Shown here: positions 14,717-24,080 of the stretch, piece by piece | How the letters are laid out: the number at the start of each line of letters is the position of its first letter | How positions within the stretch are numbered: the stretch's first letter is position 1 | Assembly: GCA_964554765.1 (NCBI GenBank) | Contig: CAZKPS010000001.1 | Span: 110,277 to 174,276 of the forward strand | Direction of reading: 5' to 3' | DNA from: JAQBQZ01 sp964554765 | GTDB lineage: Bacteria > Patescibacteriota > Minisyncoccia > Phycocordibacterales > CAIRYW01 | Length of the DNA stretch: 64,000 nt | The notes under the pieces: generated by a model | Databases searched by the model: none | The model's input: the letters and a program-made list of their open reading frames with translations, nothing else | Told to the model about the DNA's origin: nothing | Position numbers and translations under genes: made by a program

Positions 14717-15634
14717 CTACTTCTTACTATGAAATTTTTTATGCACTTCTCGAAGATGTGAGTCAGTGACGTGGGTATAGATTTGAGTAGTTGAGATATT
14801 TGCGTGTCCCAAAAGCATCTGTACAGAACGTAAGTCAGCACCATTGCGGAGCAAATCAGTCGCAAAACAGTGTCGTATCACGTGGGGAGTTACTTTTTTG
14901 GATACCCCTGCTTTGATTGCATAATATCTGATTAGTCTTTGAATTGAGCGGGGAGTCAGGGCTCCGTCTTCTTTTTTTGCTCTTTCATTGCCCACTTTTA
15001 CAAAGAGAGCACCGTCGAGGTCTTTACGGAGATTCAAATATGTTTTCACCATTGATTTTGCTTCATCGGAAAGGAAAACAACACGCACCTTACCACCTTT
15101 ACCTCTGATAGAGAGCTCATCCTGACGAAGATCAATATCCCGATCAAGTGAACAAAGCTCGGACACTCGAAGTCCAGTAGAGAAGAGGAGTTCCAAAATA
15201 GCCTTACCACGAGCCTTTTTTTCTTGATTCTCCTCATTATTTGGCGCATCAAAGATTCTCCGGAGTTCATCTGCAGAGATGAGGTCGAGTGATCTCTCGC
15301 CGGTTTTCGCAAGCTCTATATAGTCTGCCGGTAGGGTAGTAATCCCTCGTTTTGCTATGTATTTGAGAAATGCGCGGAGAGCAATGAGATAATAGTTTTG
15401 AGTTCTTTTCTTGAGAGTTTCATTGAATTTACGATTGTTGCCTGTTACCTGTCGGTTAAGCCAGAGACGATATTCACGCATTATTTCTGGAGTAATATCT
15501 TTTGGATCGGTCTTTTTAAAGAATTCGAGAAACCGAGTAAGGTAATGATCATAATTCTCAACAGTCTTGAGGCTGCGACCTTTTTCGATTTCGATGTGTT
15601 CAAGGAATTGTCTTTTGAGGGTGAGTAGATCCAT
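14717..15634 (-). CDS. Tyrosine recombinase, XerC/XerD-like
   Basis: A 305-residue phage-integrase family recombinase: an N-terminal SAM-like DNA-binding domain (residues ~1-100) and a catalytic domain with Arg156 (TGLRVSEL), Lys179 (RGKGGK), His251 and Arg254 (HVIRH), His277 (LLGHANI) and Tyr286 (IYTHV). All six catalytic positions are present. The likely role is dif-site dimer resolution, but it lies 4 kb from the tRNA-anchored repeat units, so a role in moving those is worth considering (inference). TATACT six bases before the ATG predicts a leaderless mRNA. Confidence 0.92.
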   Translation of the reverse strand: MDLLTLKRQFLEHIEIEKGRSLKTVENYDHYLTRFLEFFKKTDPKDITPEIMREYRLWLNRQVTGNNRKFNETLKKRTQNYYLIALRAFLKYIAKRGITTLPADYIELAKTGERSLDLISADELRRIFDAPNNEENQEKKARGKAILELLFSTGLRVSELCSLDRDIDLRQDELSIRGKGGKVRVVFLSDEAKSMVKTYLNLRKDLDGALFVKVGNERAKKEDGALTPRSIQRLIRYYAIKAGVSKKVTPHVIRHCFATDLLRNGADLRSVQMLLGHANISTTQIYTHVTDSHLREVHKKFHSKK

Positions 15635-15731
15635 ATGATAAGTATATCAAAAAATATTTTGCGACATAATATTTTTTTGATAATAAAGCATAAGGGGTAT
15701 ATAATTTGAACATTAAAATAACTAGAAAAAT

Positions 15732-17990
15732 ATGCCAGATAAAATTCCACCACCAGATGAAATAAATGCAGGATCACCAGAATCTCAACCTGGGGTAGAT
15801 GTTGAGACCATTCTAGAGGAAAAAATTGCCCCTATTAGAAGTGCAATTGCTAACGGAAGACCTATTGATGTTGAAGATTACAGAGCATTTTTTGCTGCTA
15901 TACCTGACAAAGGCACCGTAAGCGATGATGATTATGAAATTGCAAGGGAATACGCAGAAAATCTCTTGAAGCTTTTTCGTAGTGAGAATGTCGAGATTAA
16001 GATATCGGATACTCAAACTAAGAAATTTAATGAGCTTGAAAAGGAGCGTAAGGAACGAGAGGAAAAGCAGAAGGAAGATCTTGAAAATTTTCTAGAGCTT
16101 AAGAGAGAAATAACTGGTTATATTCATAACAACCAATTTATTCCTTTTGCTCTCGCAGTAAAAGCAGAATCATTACTAGAAGATATTCCAGAGGAGGAAA
16201 GGGATGAATTCGATATATTGATGAATCAAGACAAGGTAAGAATCATTCAAAAAAGTAATAGTCGACAAATCACTTGGAATGACTTCTTGATTAGAAATTC
16301 GCCAGAGATGATTGAGATGAAAGAACTCATAACAAAACTTCAAGAGATAGTTAATGATAAAAATCCAAATCCAATTCCCGTTGAATATCTGGAAAGTCTT
16401 CATGAATTTTTAAAGACAGATGATGATCGTGTTGTATCTCTGCTTTTGCGCAACCAGATCCTTTCTGGTATGAAAAATGCAACAAAGAAAAAACCAATCT
16501 TGGTCACCTTAGCTGATGGAAATACAGTAGAAGTAAAATCTGATGTATTTGACTCGGCTGATAAATTACCAAAGCCAGAAACTCCTGCCCCAGCAAAAAT
16601 CGAGCCCACTCCAGCTGCTACACCTGAACCAACCCCTGCTACTGCAAAAGTCACAGCCTCTTCAACAGCATCTGTTGCAGAAGCACCAGTCAAACCAGAA
16701 GCTACACCAGCAGTAGAGCCTCCTCTCAAGATAGACCCAGAAACATATAAAAGACAGCTTGCACTAGAACTTGAGTCAATTGAGATGCATACAATTGAGC
16801 ACATCCTCGAGGAAATAGTAGTAGAGTTCAGTAAACTAAGTAAAAAAGATAAAGAAGTATTTAAAGAGCTTCTAGAAAAAATATCTCCTTCTTCTCACGA
16901 TAATCACGGAGACCACCACGAAGAAGAGCACGATACTCATCATAACGAACATGATAGTGGACATACGCACAGTACAGAACACGAGAAATCTCCTGCAGAA
17001 CTCGCAGAGATAGTAAGTGGATTCCTAAAAAAACTTGAGTCCAGTGATGAGCTTGAGATGAGTGATGCAACACGTCAATCACTCAAAGGTATGTTCTACA
17101 ATCTCAGAGTAGAGGTAAGAAAAGCAGAAATAAAAGCATTAGATGAAGAAAAACTATTCAAAGATGACAAAGAGAAACTGAAAATATTTGAAGCAATTTC
17201 AAAATCAAAAAGGGAAAGTGAAGCGGCATATAATGATGAAATAAATATAATAGAGTCAAGACTTGATGAAGTGGAAGGTGACGAAAACATTCAGGATAGC
17301 TACCGCATTATTTTACTTAGAGAGAAATTCATAAAAATCTTCGAGTACAACAAGAAGATGCGTGACTTCCTATCTAGAGAAATTGAGGAGCTGCGAAAAG
17401 CTCTCGAGGAGAAGAAAGCTGAACTCGAAGAAAAAATCAGAATCCGAGATGCGGCAGAAGAAGAGATGAGAGAAGCTGTCCGAAGCGGTGATAAGGAAAG
17501 AATCAAATCTACTACAGAAGTCTACAAAAAAGCACAGAAAGATGTTGATGAATTGGAAATAATTGTTCATGGATTGCAACTCAAAGTAAATGGTAAAGTC
17601 GCAGTACTTGAATCAGTAACACACAAGATTGAGGAAATAGAAGGAAAAAAGGCGGATATAGAAAAAAGTGACGACTTAGCAGAGGTTAGAGAAATAATTG
17701 AGGAAGTAGAAAAACTTTCAAAAGAAATCGACCACGAGTTAAAACCAGGTTTGCACGGAGATCATGGACACGAGCACGGACATCACCATGATGAGCCAAA
17801 GAAATCTCTATTTAAATCGACAGTGACGTGGAGTCTCGTAGGTGGAGGGTTATTAATAGGGTTGTTCAATATTTTTGCAACAAATCTCTACAATACACTT
17901 CGAGGAGTAAAGGCAAGCGGAGGAGGAGGTGGTGGTCATGGTGGAGGACATGGAGGTGGCCACGGGCACGGTGGAGGCGGACACCATTAA
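15732..17990 (+). CDS. Large coiled-coil membrane protein with His-rich regions
   Basis: A 752-residue protein of unknown function. It has a charged helical N-terminal half, an Ala/Pro/Thr-rich linker (about residues 280-340), a histidine-rich acidic patch (about 387-420), a long Glu/Lys coiled coil (about 450-670), a second His cluster (about 674-690), one membrane helix (about 697-720), and a Gly/His tail. The His clusters resemble metal-binding segments of transporters, but no transporter fold is visible. A cell-envelope scaffold or metal-binding surface protein is possible. TATAAT lies ~30 bases upstream. Confidence 0.7.
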   Translation: MPDKIPPPDEINAGSPESQPGVDVETILEEKIAPIRSAIANGRPIDVEDYRAFFAAIPDKGTVSDDDYEIAREYAENLLKLFRSENVEIKISDTQTKKFNELEKERKEREEKQKEDLENFLELKREITGYIHNNQFIPFALAVKAESLLEDIPEEERDEFDILMNQDKVRIIQKSNSRQITWNDFLIRNSPEMIEMKELITKLQEIVNDKNPNPIPVEYLESLHEFLKTDDDRVVSLLLRNQILSGMKNATKKKPILVTLADGNTVEVKSDVFDSADKLPKPETPAPAKIEPTPAATPEPTPATAKVTASSTASVAEAPVKPEATPAVEPPLKIDPETYKRQLALELESIEMHTIEHILEEIVVEFSKLSKKDKEVFKELLEKISPSSHDNHGDHHEEEHDTHHNEHDSGHTHSTEHEKSPAELAEIVSGFLKKLESSDELEMSDATRQSLKGMFYNLRVEVRKAEIKALDEEKLFKDDKEKLKIFEAISKSKRESEAAYNDEINIIESRLDEVEGDENIQDSYRIILLREKFIKIFEYNKKMRDFLSREIEELRKALEEKKAELEEKIRIRDAAEEEMREAVRSGDKERIKSTTEVYKKAQKDVDELEIIVHGLQLKVNGKVAVLESVTHKIEEIEGKKADIEKSDDLAEVREIIEEVEKLSKEIDHELKPGLHGDHGHEHGHHHDEPKKSLFKSTVTWSLVGGGLLIGLFNIFATNLYNTLRGVKASGGGGGGHGGGHGGGHGHGGGGHH

Positions 17991-18026
17991 AATACAGTTT
18001 GTAGTCCGTATCTAGTAGCAGAATCC

Positions 18027-18057
18027 AAGGCACGGCAGCTAAGCTGCCGTGCCTTTT
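18027..18057. terminator. Terminator hairpin
   Basis: AAGGCACGGCAGC and GCTGCCGTGCCTT pair around TAA, followed by TT. Confidence 0.85.
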
Positions 18058-18131
18058 GCTGTATTCTATATACAATATTCAATATTCGAACACGACTTGC
18101 TTTTGATGGGCTTTCGTGGTAAGATTCCAGC

Positions 18132-18404
18132 ATGATAACAAAGACAAAGAAAACCAAAGTGATCAAGGATCTACAGATTCATGATAAAGATACTGGCTCT
18201 CCAGAAGTGCAGATTGGTATCCTTTCTAAGCGAATCGATGAACTTGCAGAACACCTAAAGACTCATAAGAAGGATAATCACTCTCGAAAGGGACTTCTCC
18301 AGCTTGTAGCAGATCGACAATCTCACATGAAATATCTCATGAAGAAAGACGCGAAGCGATACGCCTCAGTAGTAAAAAAACTAGAACTCAAAAAGAAGGC
18401 GTAA
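18132..18404 (+). CDS. rpsO: 30S ribosomal protein S15
   Basis: A 90-residue S15. The family core is clear: DTGSPEVQIGILSKRIDELAEHLKTHKKDNHSRKG begins the rRNA-binding helices, followed by LLQLVADRQSHMKYL. It binds 16S rRNA early in 30S assembly. Length matches the family. TAAGAT sits exactly six bases before the ATG, so the mRNA is probably leaderless; the leader-based autoregulation known in E. coli is then unlikely. pnp lies 2 kb downstream but not adjacent. Confidence 0.97.
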   Translation: MITKTKKTKVIKDLQIHDKDTGSPEVQIGILSKRIDELAEHLKTHKKDNHSRKGLLQLVADRQSHMKYLMKKDAKRYASVVKKLELKKKA

Positions 18405-18419
18405 AAGCCTTCTTTTTGT
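18390..18419 (+). terminator. Terminator overlapping the rpsO stop
   Basis: AAAAAGAAGGC and GCCTTCTTTTT arms; the hairpin covers the stop codon. Confidence 0.9.
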
Positions 18420-18518
18420 TTTAATACCTTTTGAGGTATAATTTTTATAGTAGGTCTTATTTTAATAATCGGTAGAAAGCAATGTTTTTCTAACCTAACC
18501 AGCCAATTGGCTTTTTAT

Positions 18519-19127
18519 ATGTCAGTAATTAAACACAAAGAACAGAGAGTAGGAGTCTTTATAGATACTCAAAACCTTTATCACACAGCCAAAAACCTTT
18601 ATCACGCAAGGGTTAATTTTGGCGCAGTACTCAAAGACGCGGTCGCAGGACGAAATCTCATCCGTGCTATTGCGTATGTAATCACTACAGAAGCAGGGGA
18701 TGAACGAGCGTTTTTCGAAGCTCTCACAAAAATGGGTATCGAATCAAAAACCAAAGATCTTCAGATATTCGCAGGGGGAAGTAAAAAAGCAGACTGGGAT
18801 GTAGGACTCGCAGTAGACGCGATCAAAATCGCGCCGAAGCTTGATGCAATCATTATTGTTTCAGGAGACGGAGACTTTATCCCACTTGTAGAATATCTAC
18901 GTACAAATATGGGGTGCCAAGTAGAGGCAGCATCATTCGGCAAATCTACATCAAGTAAACTCAAGGAAGCAGTAGATGATTTTATTGATCTTGATGAGGA
19001 TCCAAGTAAATACCTTCTAGGACAAACTCCACAAAAGAACAGTAGACGGCCGAAGGGAAGAGATAGTGTGCGAAACAACAACAGTGATCTGGCAGAGATG
19101 CTAAGAGAGGCGGGGGAAGAGTTATAA
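18519..19127 (+). CDS. NYN domain protein (LabA/DUF88 family)
   Basis: About 202 residues. A PIN-like NYN nuclease fold is indicated by VGVFIDTQNLY near the start, an acidic WDVGLAVDAI segment, and IIVSGDGDFIPLVEYLR with the Asp pair of the active site. The C-terminal ~40 residues are polar. The family is thought to include RNases; the target is unknown. I prefer the ATG at 18519 to a TTG at 18507, since the latter lies in a hairpin (AGCC/GGCT followed by TTTTT) that may be an attenuator. Confidence 0.85.
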   Translation: MSVIKHKEQRVGVFIDTQNLYHTAKNLYHARVNFGAVLKDAVAGRNLIRAIAYVITTEAGDERAFFEALTKMGIESKTKDLQIFAGGSKKADWDVGLAVDAIKIAPKLDAIIIVSGDGDFIPLVEYLRTNMGCQVEAASFGKSTSSKLKEAVDDFIDLDEDPSKYLLGQTPQKNSRRPKGRDSVRNNNSDLAEMLREAGEEL

Positions 19128-19177
19128 AATACAGCTTTCAGGTTTTAGCTGCTAGCTATTGGCTTAAAATACAGATC

Positions 19178-19205
19178 AGCACCGTGGCTACGCCATGGTG
19201 CTTTT
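19178..19205. terminator. Terminator hairpin after the NYN gene
   Basis: AGCACCGTGGC and GCCATGGTGCT around TAC, followed by TTT. Confidence 0.75.
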
Positions 19206-19207
19206 AA

Positions 19208-19235
19208 TTGACACCATAACAGATATCTGTAGTAT
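19208..19235 (+). promoter_or_regulatory. Promoter of the 19376 gene
   Basis: TTGACA and TAGTAT are spaced by 16 bp. The predicted leader to the ATG at 19376 is about 135 nt and contains GC-rich complementary segments (TCGG/CCGA, GTCGGACC). Confidence 0.6.
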
Positions 19236-19375
19236 TTATCGCGGATCGGTTGTCGGACCACCAGAAGCTTAAAATGGTGCGTCGGACCGAAAGTCCTTCG
19301 ACACGAGGAACCCGAAAGGTTTCAGTCTTCTTTCACATCACACAATACTTGAGCCGACACTCAAAAAATCAGACT

Positions 19376-19951
19376 ATGAAACTCAACTATTCGCCAGCCC
19401 TTTTTTGGGAACTCTACAGAGCAGGATTGTGCACAAATCTCATCTTGCAGATCAAGAAAACTCTTGGTATTGCATTTGACTTGAGTCACCTGAAGACAGC
19501 AGAAGGTACTTTATGCTTCCAGCGAGCAGCTATTTGGACCGGACTAGGCATCAGTGTCACATTCATTGTCTTCGCTATGACAGTGGGAGTACAGAACGGT
19601 GCATGGGCTTCACTATTCATTTCTCTGTTCATTTTGGGTTTCTGCTCCTTGATTGACCCCGACGACAGACTCAAGGATATGAGAAAGGTCGAGGCTCTCG
19701 CCAAGAAATTCTTCGACACTTTCTGTGATGGCAGAATCGATACTGAAGCAGCCAGTAACCCAGTCGAATTCATAAAGAGCGGACTTTCTCTCAAAGCAGG
19801 AAAGATAGTGGATGCAACTCCTGATAAAACCCACGCGCTCCAAACAGAATTCTCTCGCTTGGTGAACGTGGCCATGGAACTTGGTCTTGGTGATGCAGAT
19901 CAGATTTACAGAGATGCATATACTCCTGCCAAAGATGCCATGAGACCTTAA
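19376..19951 (+). CDS. Hypothetical two-helix membrane protein
   Basis: 191 residues. Two adjacent hydrophobic stretches (about residues 47-65 and 70-90, around SVTFIVFAMTVGV and SLFISLFILGFCSL) form a helical hairpin; the C-terminal half is soluble and helical. No family recognised. The frame is open from 19250, but the ATG at 19376 directly before the first hydrophobic part is preferred. GC-richer than neighbours, with private promoter and terminator. Confidence 0.6.
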   Translation: MKLNYSPALFWELYRAGLCTNLILQIKKTLGIAFDLSHLKTAEGTLCFQRAAIWTGLGISVTFIVFAMTVGVQNGAWASLFISLFILGFCSLIDPDDRLKDMRKVEALAKKFFDTFCDGRIDTEAASNPVEFIKSGLSLKAGKIVDATPDKTHALQTEFSRLVNVAMELGLGDADQIYRDAYTPAKDAMRP

Positions 19952-19974
19952 TAATCTCGTGATAAAGATAGTGT

Positions 19975-20008
19975 GCGTGTCGATCTTCCGATCGACACGC
20001 TTTTTTTT
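19975..20008 (+). terminator. Strong terminator
   Basis: GCGTGTCGAT and ATCGACACGC arms with a 6-base loop, followed by eight T. Confidence 0.95.
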
Positions 20009-20054
20009 GTCAAAACCCTATTTTTGTGATTTAATGGTGATATATTAATAAATG

Positions 20055-20148
20055 GTAGTTTTCACATATAGACCTAAAGCAATTTGAGCTAAAACATAAC
20101 ATGTTCGCTCAAGTCGAAAAAGCTTTATGCCTAACTTGTGAAAATTAC
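20055..20148 (+). promoter_or_regulatory. Long stem-loop in the pnp leader
   Basis: Positions 20055-20080 and 20122-20148 pair over about 26 bp with a few mismatches (GTAGTTTTCACA opposite TGTGAAAATTAC). The loop contains a smaller hairpin (TTGAGC/GCTCAA). It lies ~65 bases before the pnp start. By analogy with E. coli, where a leader duplex cut by RNase III mediates PNPase autocontrol, this may be an autoregulatory structure (inference). Confidence 0.6.
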
Positions 20149-20213
20149 TCGTTGTTTCTGTTGGGTTTAGGAATCCCCTAGAAGCTAACAGCGGACAGCT
20201 AACAGCTAAATTT

Positions 20214-22313
20214 ATGAAATCAAAAGAATATACATTGGATGTCGCAGGGTTCCCTTTGACAGCCACATTCACAGACCTTGCCGATCAAGCACAGGGTTCT
20301 GTAATACTCTCATATAGAGACACAACATTACTCGCAACAGCTTGTATGGGTAAAAAAGACAAAGACAGCGACTTCTTCCCACTCACAGTAGATCTCGAAG
20401 AGAGATTCTATGCCGCAGGCAAGATCCTCGGATCACAATTCGTCCGACGAGAAGGTCGTCCATCAGATGATGCCATCCTCGCAGGACGAGTAGTCGATCG
20501 AACTATCCGACCACTCTTCAACCAGCTCATTCGTCGTGATATTCAGGTAGTAGTAACAACACTCGCACTTGGTGATGCAGAAGTAGACACACTCGGTGTG
20601 ATAGCAGCATCTCTTGCACTTGCAACTTCTAATATTCCATTTAATGGTCCGGTATCAGGAGTACACGTGGGATACATCGGAGGACAGATGGTTGTCAATC
20701 CTTCGTTTGAAGATGTGAAGAACAATCCATTCTATTTTGATGTGACAGTCTGTGGTAAAGACGGGAACATCACAATGATCGAAACTGCAGCAAAAGAAAT
20801 TTCAAATGATGTAGCAGGTCACGCGCTCGACAAAGCAGTAGAAACAATCGAAAAAATACAAGAATGGCAGAAGAAGATTGTCTCAGAGATCGGCAAACCA
20901 AAAACAAATATCGAGGTCAAAACAGGTCCAGCAGGTCTTGCAGAACTCTTTGAGGAGAAGGTGGCTGCAAAATTCTATGATGCAGTATTTGCAGGCCCAG
21001 GCAAAGAATCAATGTACAAACTTACAGATGAATGGATCGCAGCATACACAGAGAAATTTCCAGAAGAGAAAACTTTTTTTGCTCATGAATACATCGAAGA
21101 AAAAATAAACGACCTCATTCACAAGGAGGCAATCGAAAAAGGCAAGCGACCAGATGGGCGAGGAATAGATGAAGTCAGACCACTTTTTGCAAAAGCAGGA
21201 GGAGTATCAAAAGTGCTTCACGGATCTGGAATCTTCTACCGAGGAGGAACTCACGTATTCTCTGCAGTAACACTTGGTGCTCCTGGTGATGCTCAAACTA
21301 TCGAGACCATCAAAACAAGTGGTGAGAAGAGATTTATGCACCACTACAACTTCCCACCATATTCAGTAGGTGAGCCAGGACGAATGGGTGGACTCAACCG
21401 ACGAATGATAGGACATGGATACCTCGCAGAGAAATCACTTGCTCAAGTTATCCCATCTAAAGATGTATTCCCATATACAATCCGACTCGTATCAGAATCG
21501 ACAGCATCAAATGGTAGTACATCTATGGGATCAGTATGTGCATCATCACTTGCGCTAATGGACGCAGGAGTTCCGATTAGTGCACCTGTAGCAGGTATCG
21601 CTTCAGGACTAATGATGGAGACACCAGAGAAGTACGCACTCATCACAGATATTCAAGGACCAGAAGACCATCACGGAGATATGGATTTCAAAGTAGCAGG
21701 TACTCGAAAGGGAATCACAGGAATCCAGATGGATATCAAAGTTGACGGTATCCCAGTAAAGATTCTCAAAGAAGCGTTGGTCAAAGCAGAAAAAGCGAGA
21801 CTTCAAATCCTTGATGTTATTGAGGCAGAGATCGCGGCACCACGTGGAGATATTTCACCTCGAGCTCCAAAGATCCTCACAACAAAAATCAATCCAAACC
21901 AAATCGGACTCGTGATTGGTACAGGAGGCAAGACAATCAAAGAGATTATGGAAAAGACTGGTGCACAAATCGATATTGATGATGATGGAACAGTATTCTT
22001 CACAGGTACAAACGGAAGTGCAGACGAGGCGAAGAGAATAGTCGAAGATATGACCCGAGAAATCAAGATGGGGGAGAGATTTGATGCAGAGATTACTAAG
22101 GTTGTGGAGTTCGGAGCATTTGCAAGGCTTGCAGGTCAAACAGAAGGACTCATCCACGTATCAGAAATAGCACCGTTTAGAGTTGATCGTGTAATAGACT
22201 ATCTCAAAGAAGGAATGACAGTGCCTGTCGTGGTGAAAGGAGTAGATGAAAGAGGAAAGATTAGTCTCTCAATCAAGCAAGTTGCTCCGGAGATGTTTGC
22301 AAAAAAGGCATAA
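20214..22313 (+). CDS. pnp: Polynucleotide phosphorylase
   Basis: A 699-residue 3'-5' phosphorolytic exoribonuclease, a central RNA-decay enzyme. Domain order is canonical: RNase PH domain 1 (FYAAGKILGSQFVRREGRPS), a helical linker, RNase PH domain 2 (KRPDGRGIDEVRP, then GDMDFKVAGT with its active-site Asp), a KH domain (IGLVIGTGGKTIKEI) and S1 (GAFARLAGQTEGLIHVSEI). Length matches the family. The ATG at 20214 follows a long leader with a strong stem-loop, so unlike many neighbours it is not leaderless. A terminator follows at 22341. Confidence 0.97.
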   Translation: MKSKEYTLDVAGFPLTATFTDLADQAQGSVILSYRDTTLLATACMGKKDKDSDFFPLTVDLEERFYAAGKILGSQFVRREGRPSDDAILAGRVVDRTIRPLFNQLIRRDIQVVVTTLALGDAEVDTLGVIAASLALATSNIPFNGPVSGVHVGYIGGQMVVNPSFEDVKNNPFYFDVTVCGKDGNITMIETAAKEISNDVAGHALDKAVETIEKIQEWQKKIVSEIGKPKTNIEVKTGPAGLAELFEEKVAAKFYDAVFAGPGKESMYKLTDEWIAAYTEKFPEEKTFFAHEYIEEKINDLIHKEAIEKGKRPDGRGIDEVRPLFAKAGGVSKVLHGSGIFYRGGTHVFSAVTLGAPGDAQTIETIKTSGEKRFMHHYNFPPYSVGEPGRMGGLNRRMIGHGYLAEKSLAQVIPSKDVFPYTIRLVSESTASNGSTSMGSVCASSLALMDAGVPISAPVAGIASGLMMETPEKYALITDIQGPEDHHGDMDFKVAGTRKGITGIQMDIKVDGIPVKILKEALVKAEKARLQILDVIEAEIAAPRGDISPRAPKILTTKINPNQIGLVIGTGGKTIKEIMEKTGAQIDIDDDGTVFFTGTNGSADEAKRIVEDMTREIKMGERFDAEITKVVEFGAFARLAGQTEGLIHVSEIAPFRVDRVIDYLKEGMTVPVVVKGVDERGKISLSIKQVAPEMFAKKA

Positions 22314-22340
22314 ATCAAAAAGTAGAAATCAAAAATAATA

Positions 22341-22373
22341 AATCCGCGGCACCTAAAGGTGCCGCGGATTTTT
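22341..22373. terminator. Terminator of pnp
   Basis: AATCCGCGGCACC and GGTGCCGCGGATT around TAAA, followed by TTT. Confidence 0.9.
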
Positions 22374-22385
22374 AATATAAAAATT

Positions 22386-22414
22386 AGTCTGCAAGATTTT
22401 CATCTTGCAGACTT
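22386..22414. terminator. Terminator-like hairpin before the 22454 gene end
   Basis: AGTCTGCAAGAT and ATCTTGCAGACT pair around TTTC. It probably ends the minus-strand transcript. Confidence 0.65.
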
Positions 22415-22453
22415 GGGTTCAACAAGTATCCTGAAGTGTAAGACAACAAGAAT

Positions 22454-23077
22454 CTAAAAGGTTTCTCTTGTTTCGCTTGTATCTATGTAACCAATCACTG
22501 TTTGTGGTATTACATTTTCATTAACACCAGAGAACCATTCTTCAGATCTAACGATTCTTGGATTGTGGAGATCCTCAAAGTCGACAACAAGAACACTTCG
22601 GCAGAGATGTGGGTAAATACGAATTTGATTCCACCCATAACCGATTTTAAACCCTCCGTGGGGCACACGATTATAGTATCTTTCACACCACCCTCTTTTC
22701 TCTTTCTCAACAAGTTCCCATACTTGTGGACGCATAAGTGAGAGGAACACTATCCTAACATACCTCCTCATCATAAATATGTCGGATACACATTGGTGCT
22801 CAATTGACCTTGGTTTTTGAATTAAGTCACTATTTTTCTCAAAATATCCTTGTATCAGGTAATTTGAGACACTGTGTCTTGGCAGAAGTTTCCGTGCTCT
22901 CATCACAAACTCTTCTTCTCCCATCTCCAAATACGGTGATTTTTGATCATGCCTAAACAGTTCAATTTGTGAGGGATGGTGTATAGGTAGAAGATTCAAA
23001 CGAATACCCCTCCTCTTCAAGAAAGGTTCTCCGATATGTTGAAAGAGAAAACGATTTGAAAAAAACAGATTCATCAT
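22454..23077 (-). CDS. Hypothetical protein (about 207 aa)
   Basis: A soluble protein of about 207 residues, rich in Arg, His, Trp and Tyr, with no family that I recognise. Features include LFRHDQKSPYLEMGEEEFVMRA in the first half and a hydrophobic VLVVDFEDL segment near the end. The start is uncertain: TATAAT lies directly before two tandem ATGs (23077 and 23074), and an in-frame TTG lies upstream. It is monocistronic with a hairpin downstream. Confidence 0.55.
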   Translation of the reverse strand: MMNLFFSNRFLFQHIGEPFLKRRGIRLNLLPIHHPSQIELFRHDQKSPYLEMGEEEFVMRARKLLPRHSVSNYLIQGYFEKNSDLIQKPRSIEHQCVSDIFMMRRYVRIVFLSLMRPQVWELVEKEKRGWCERYYNRVPHGGFKIGYGWNQIRIYPHLCRSVLVVDFEDLHNPRIVRSEEWFSGVNENVIPQTVIGYIDTSETRETF

Positions 23078-23206
23078 AATTATATTTGGTTCGACCAGCA
23101 AAACTTCATGTTATACCGGCTTCACCTCCTCCTAACATCATTATTCAATAATTTCGTCAAAAATCAATATTAAAAAATTGATTTTTTAGTATTTATAGTA
23201 TAAACT

Positions 23207-23223
23207 GACGAAAATAATTCGTC
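23207..23223. promoter_or_regulatory. Operator-like palindrome before the TrmB gene
   Basis: GACGAA and TTCGTC arms around five bases overlap the space between the TATAGT box and the ATG at 23229. A TTTCGTC half-site occurs ~50 bp upstream. It may be an autoregulatory site for the downstream TrmB protein. Confidence 0.5.
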
Positions 23224-23228
23224 GTCAT

Positions 23229-24014
23229 ATGGAAAATGTATTAAAACAATTGGGTTTAAATGAAAAGGAGATTTTAGTCTATAAATCACTCTTGGAAAGA
23301 GGTGCTTCGACATCATCTTCACTTGCAAATGTTATTGACTTGCCACGACAGACTATCTACTCAATCCTTCAAAAACTATGTGATGAAGGAGTAATTGAGA
23401 AAGGCCCGTGGAAAGGGGCACACAAATTCATTGCCGACCCAACCAATCTTTCATCAATAGTGAGATTTAGGCAGAAAAAACTTACCCAAATAGGAAATAC
23501 AATTGAGGAATTGATGCCAGAACTTCTCACAATAACAAAACTCAGAGCAAACCGAAAACCTTCGGTTCAGTATTATGATGGGGTATTTGGGTTGAAGCGT
23601 CTTTTTGATGAGATCATTGAACAATACAAAAGAAAAGAAGATACTATGTTTCGAGGATTCGGAATTAATTATTTTGAAAATACAGACATACAAGAAATTT
23701 TAAATGATTTTGTTAGAGAGAGATATAAATATGGTATAAAAACTCACTTACTTATTGGTAAAGGGGGGAATGATTTTGGCATTACGATAGATGGATCAAC
23801 AACTTTAGGAAGAGAAGTCCGTAGTATAAATATGGAAGCACAAAATGCTGGCATCTACCTAGTAGGAGATCGTATTTATTTATTTTCTTACGAGGATGAT
23901 GTGGGAATTATGATTGAACAGAAACTTATTGCACAATTATTAAAAAATATTTTCGATTTGGAGTGGGATAAGGCAAAAGAGCTTGATAAAGAAATAAGAA
24001 GATTAGAGAAGTAA
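23229..24014 (+). CDS. TrmB-family transcriptional regulator
   Basis: A 261-residue regulator. The winged helix (LGLNEKEILVYKSLLERGASTSSSLANVIDL is its start) is followed by a TrmB effector-like domain containing YYDGVFGLKRLFDEI and VGIMIEQKLIAQLLKNIFDLEW. The last ~17 codons and 3' flank are nearly identical in DNA to those of the paralog at 25429, although the bodies differ. An operator-like palindrome sits at the promoter. A hairpin terminator follows at 24045. Confidence 0.88.
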   Translation: MENVLKQLGLNEKEILVYKSLLERGASTSSSLANVIDLPRQTIYSILQKLCDEGVIEKGPWKGAHKFIADPTNLSSIVRFRQKKLTQIGNTIEELMPELLTITKLRANRKPSVQYYDGVFGLKRLFDEIIEQYKRKEDTMFRGFGINYFENTDIQEILNDFVRERYKYGIKTHLLIGKGGNDFGITIDGSTTLGREVRSINMEAQNAGIYLVGDRIYLFSYEDDVGIMIEQKLIAQLLKNIFDLEWDKAKELDKEIRRLEK

Positions 24015-24044
24015 TAAACAGTAAGTAATAAGTAATCAAGTGAA

Positions 24045-24075
24045 TGCATCGTGCCCTTCGGGCGCGATGCATTTT
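24045..24075. terminator. Terminator after the TrmB gene
   Basis: TGCATCGTGCCC and GGCGCGATGCA around TTCG, followed by TTTT. Confidence 0.85.
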
Positions 24076-24080
24076 GCTAT

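Noticed and set aside
14660..14730. TACTACA tandem repeat as a functional microsatellite
   Set aside because: Similar TATACAATATTC-like AT-rich words follow many terminators in this window and probably reflect promoter-like low complexity.
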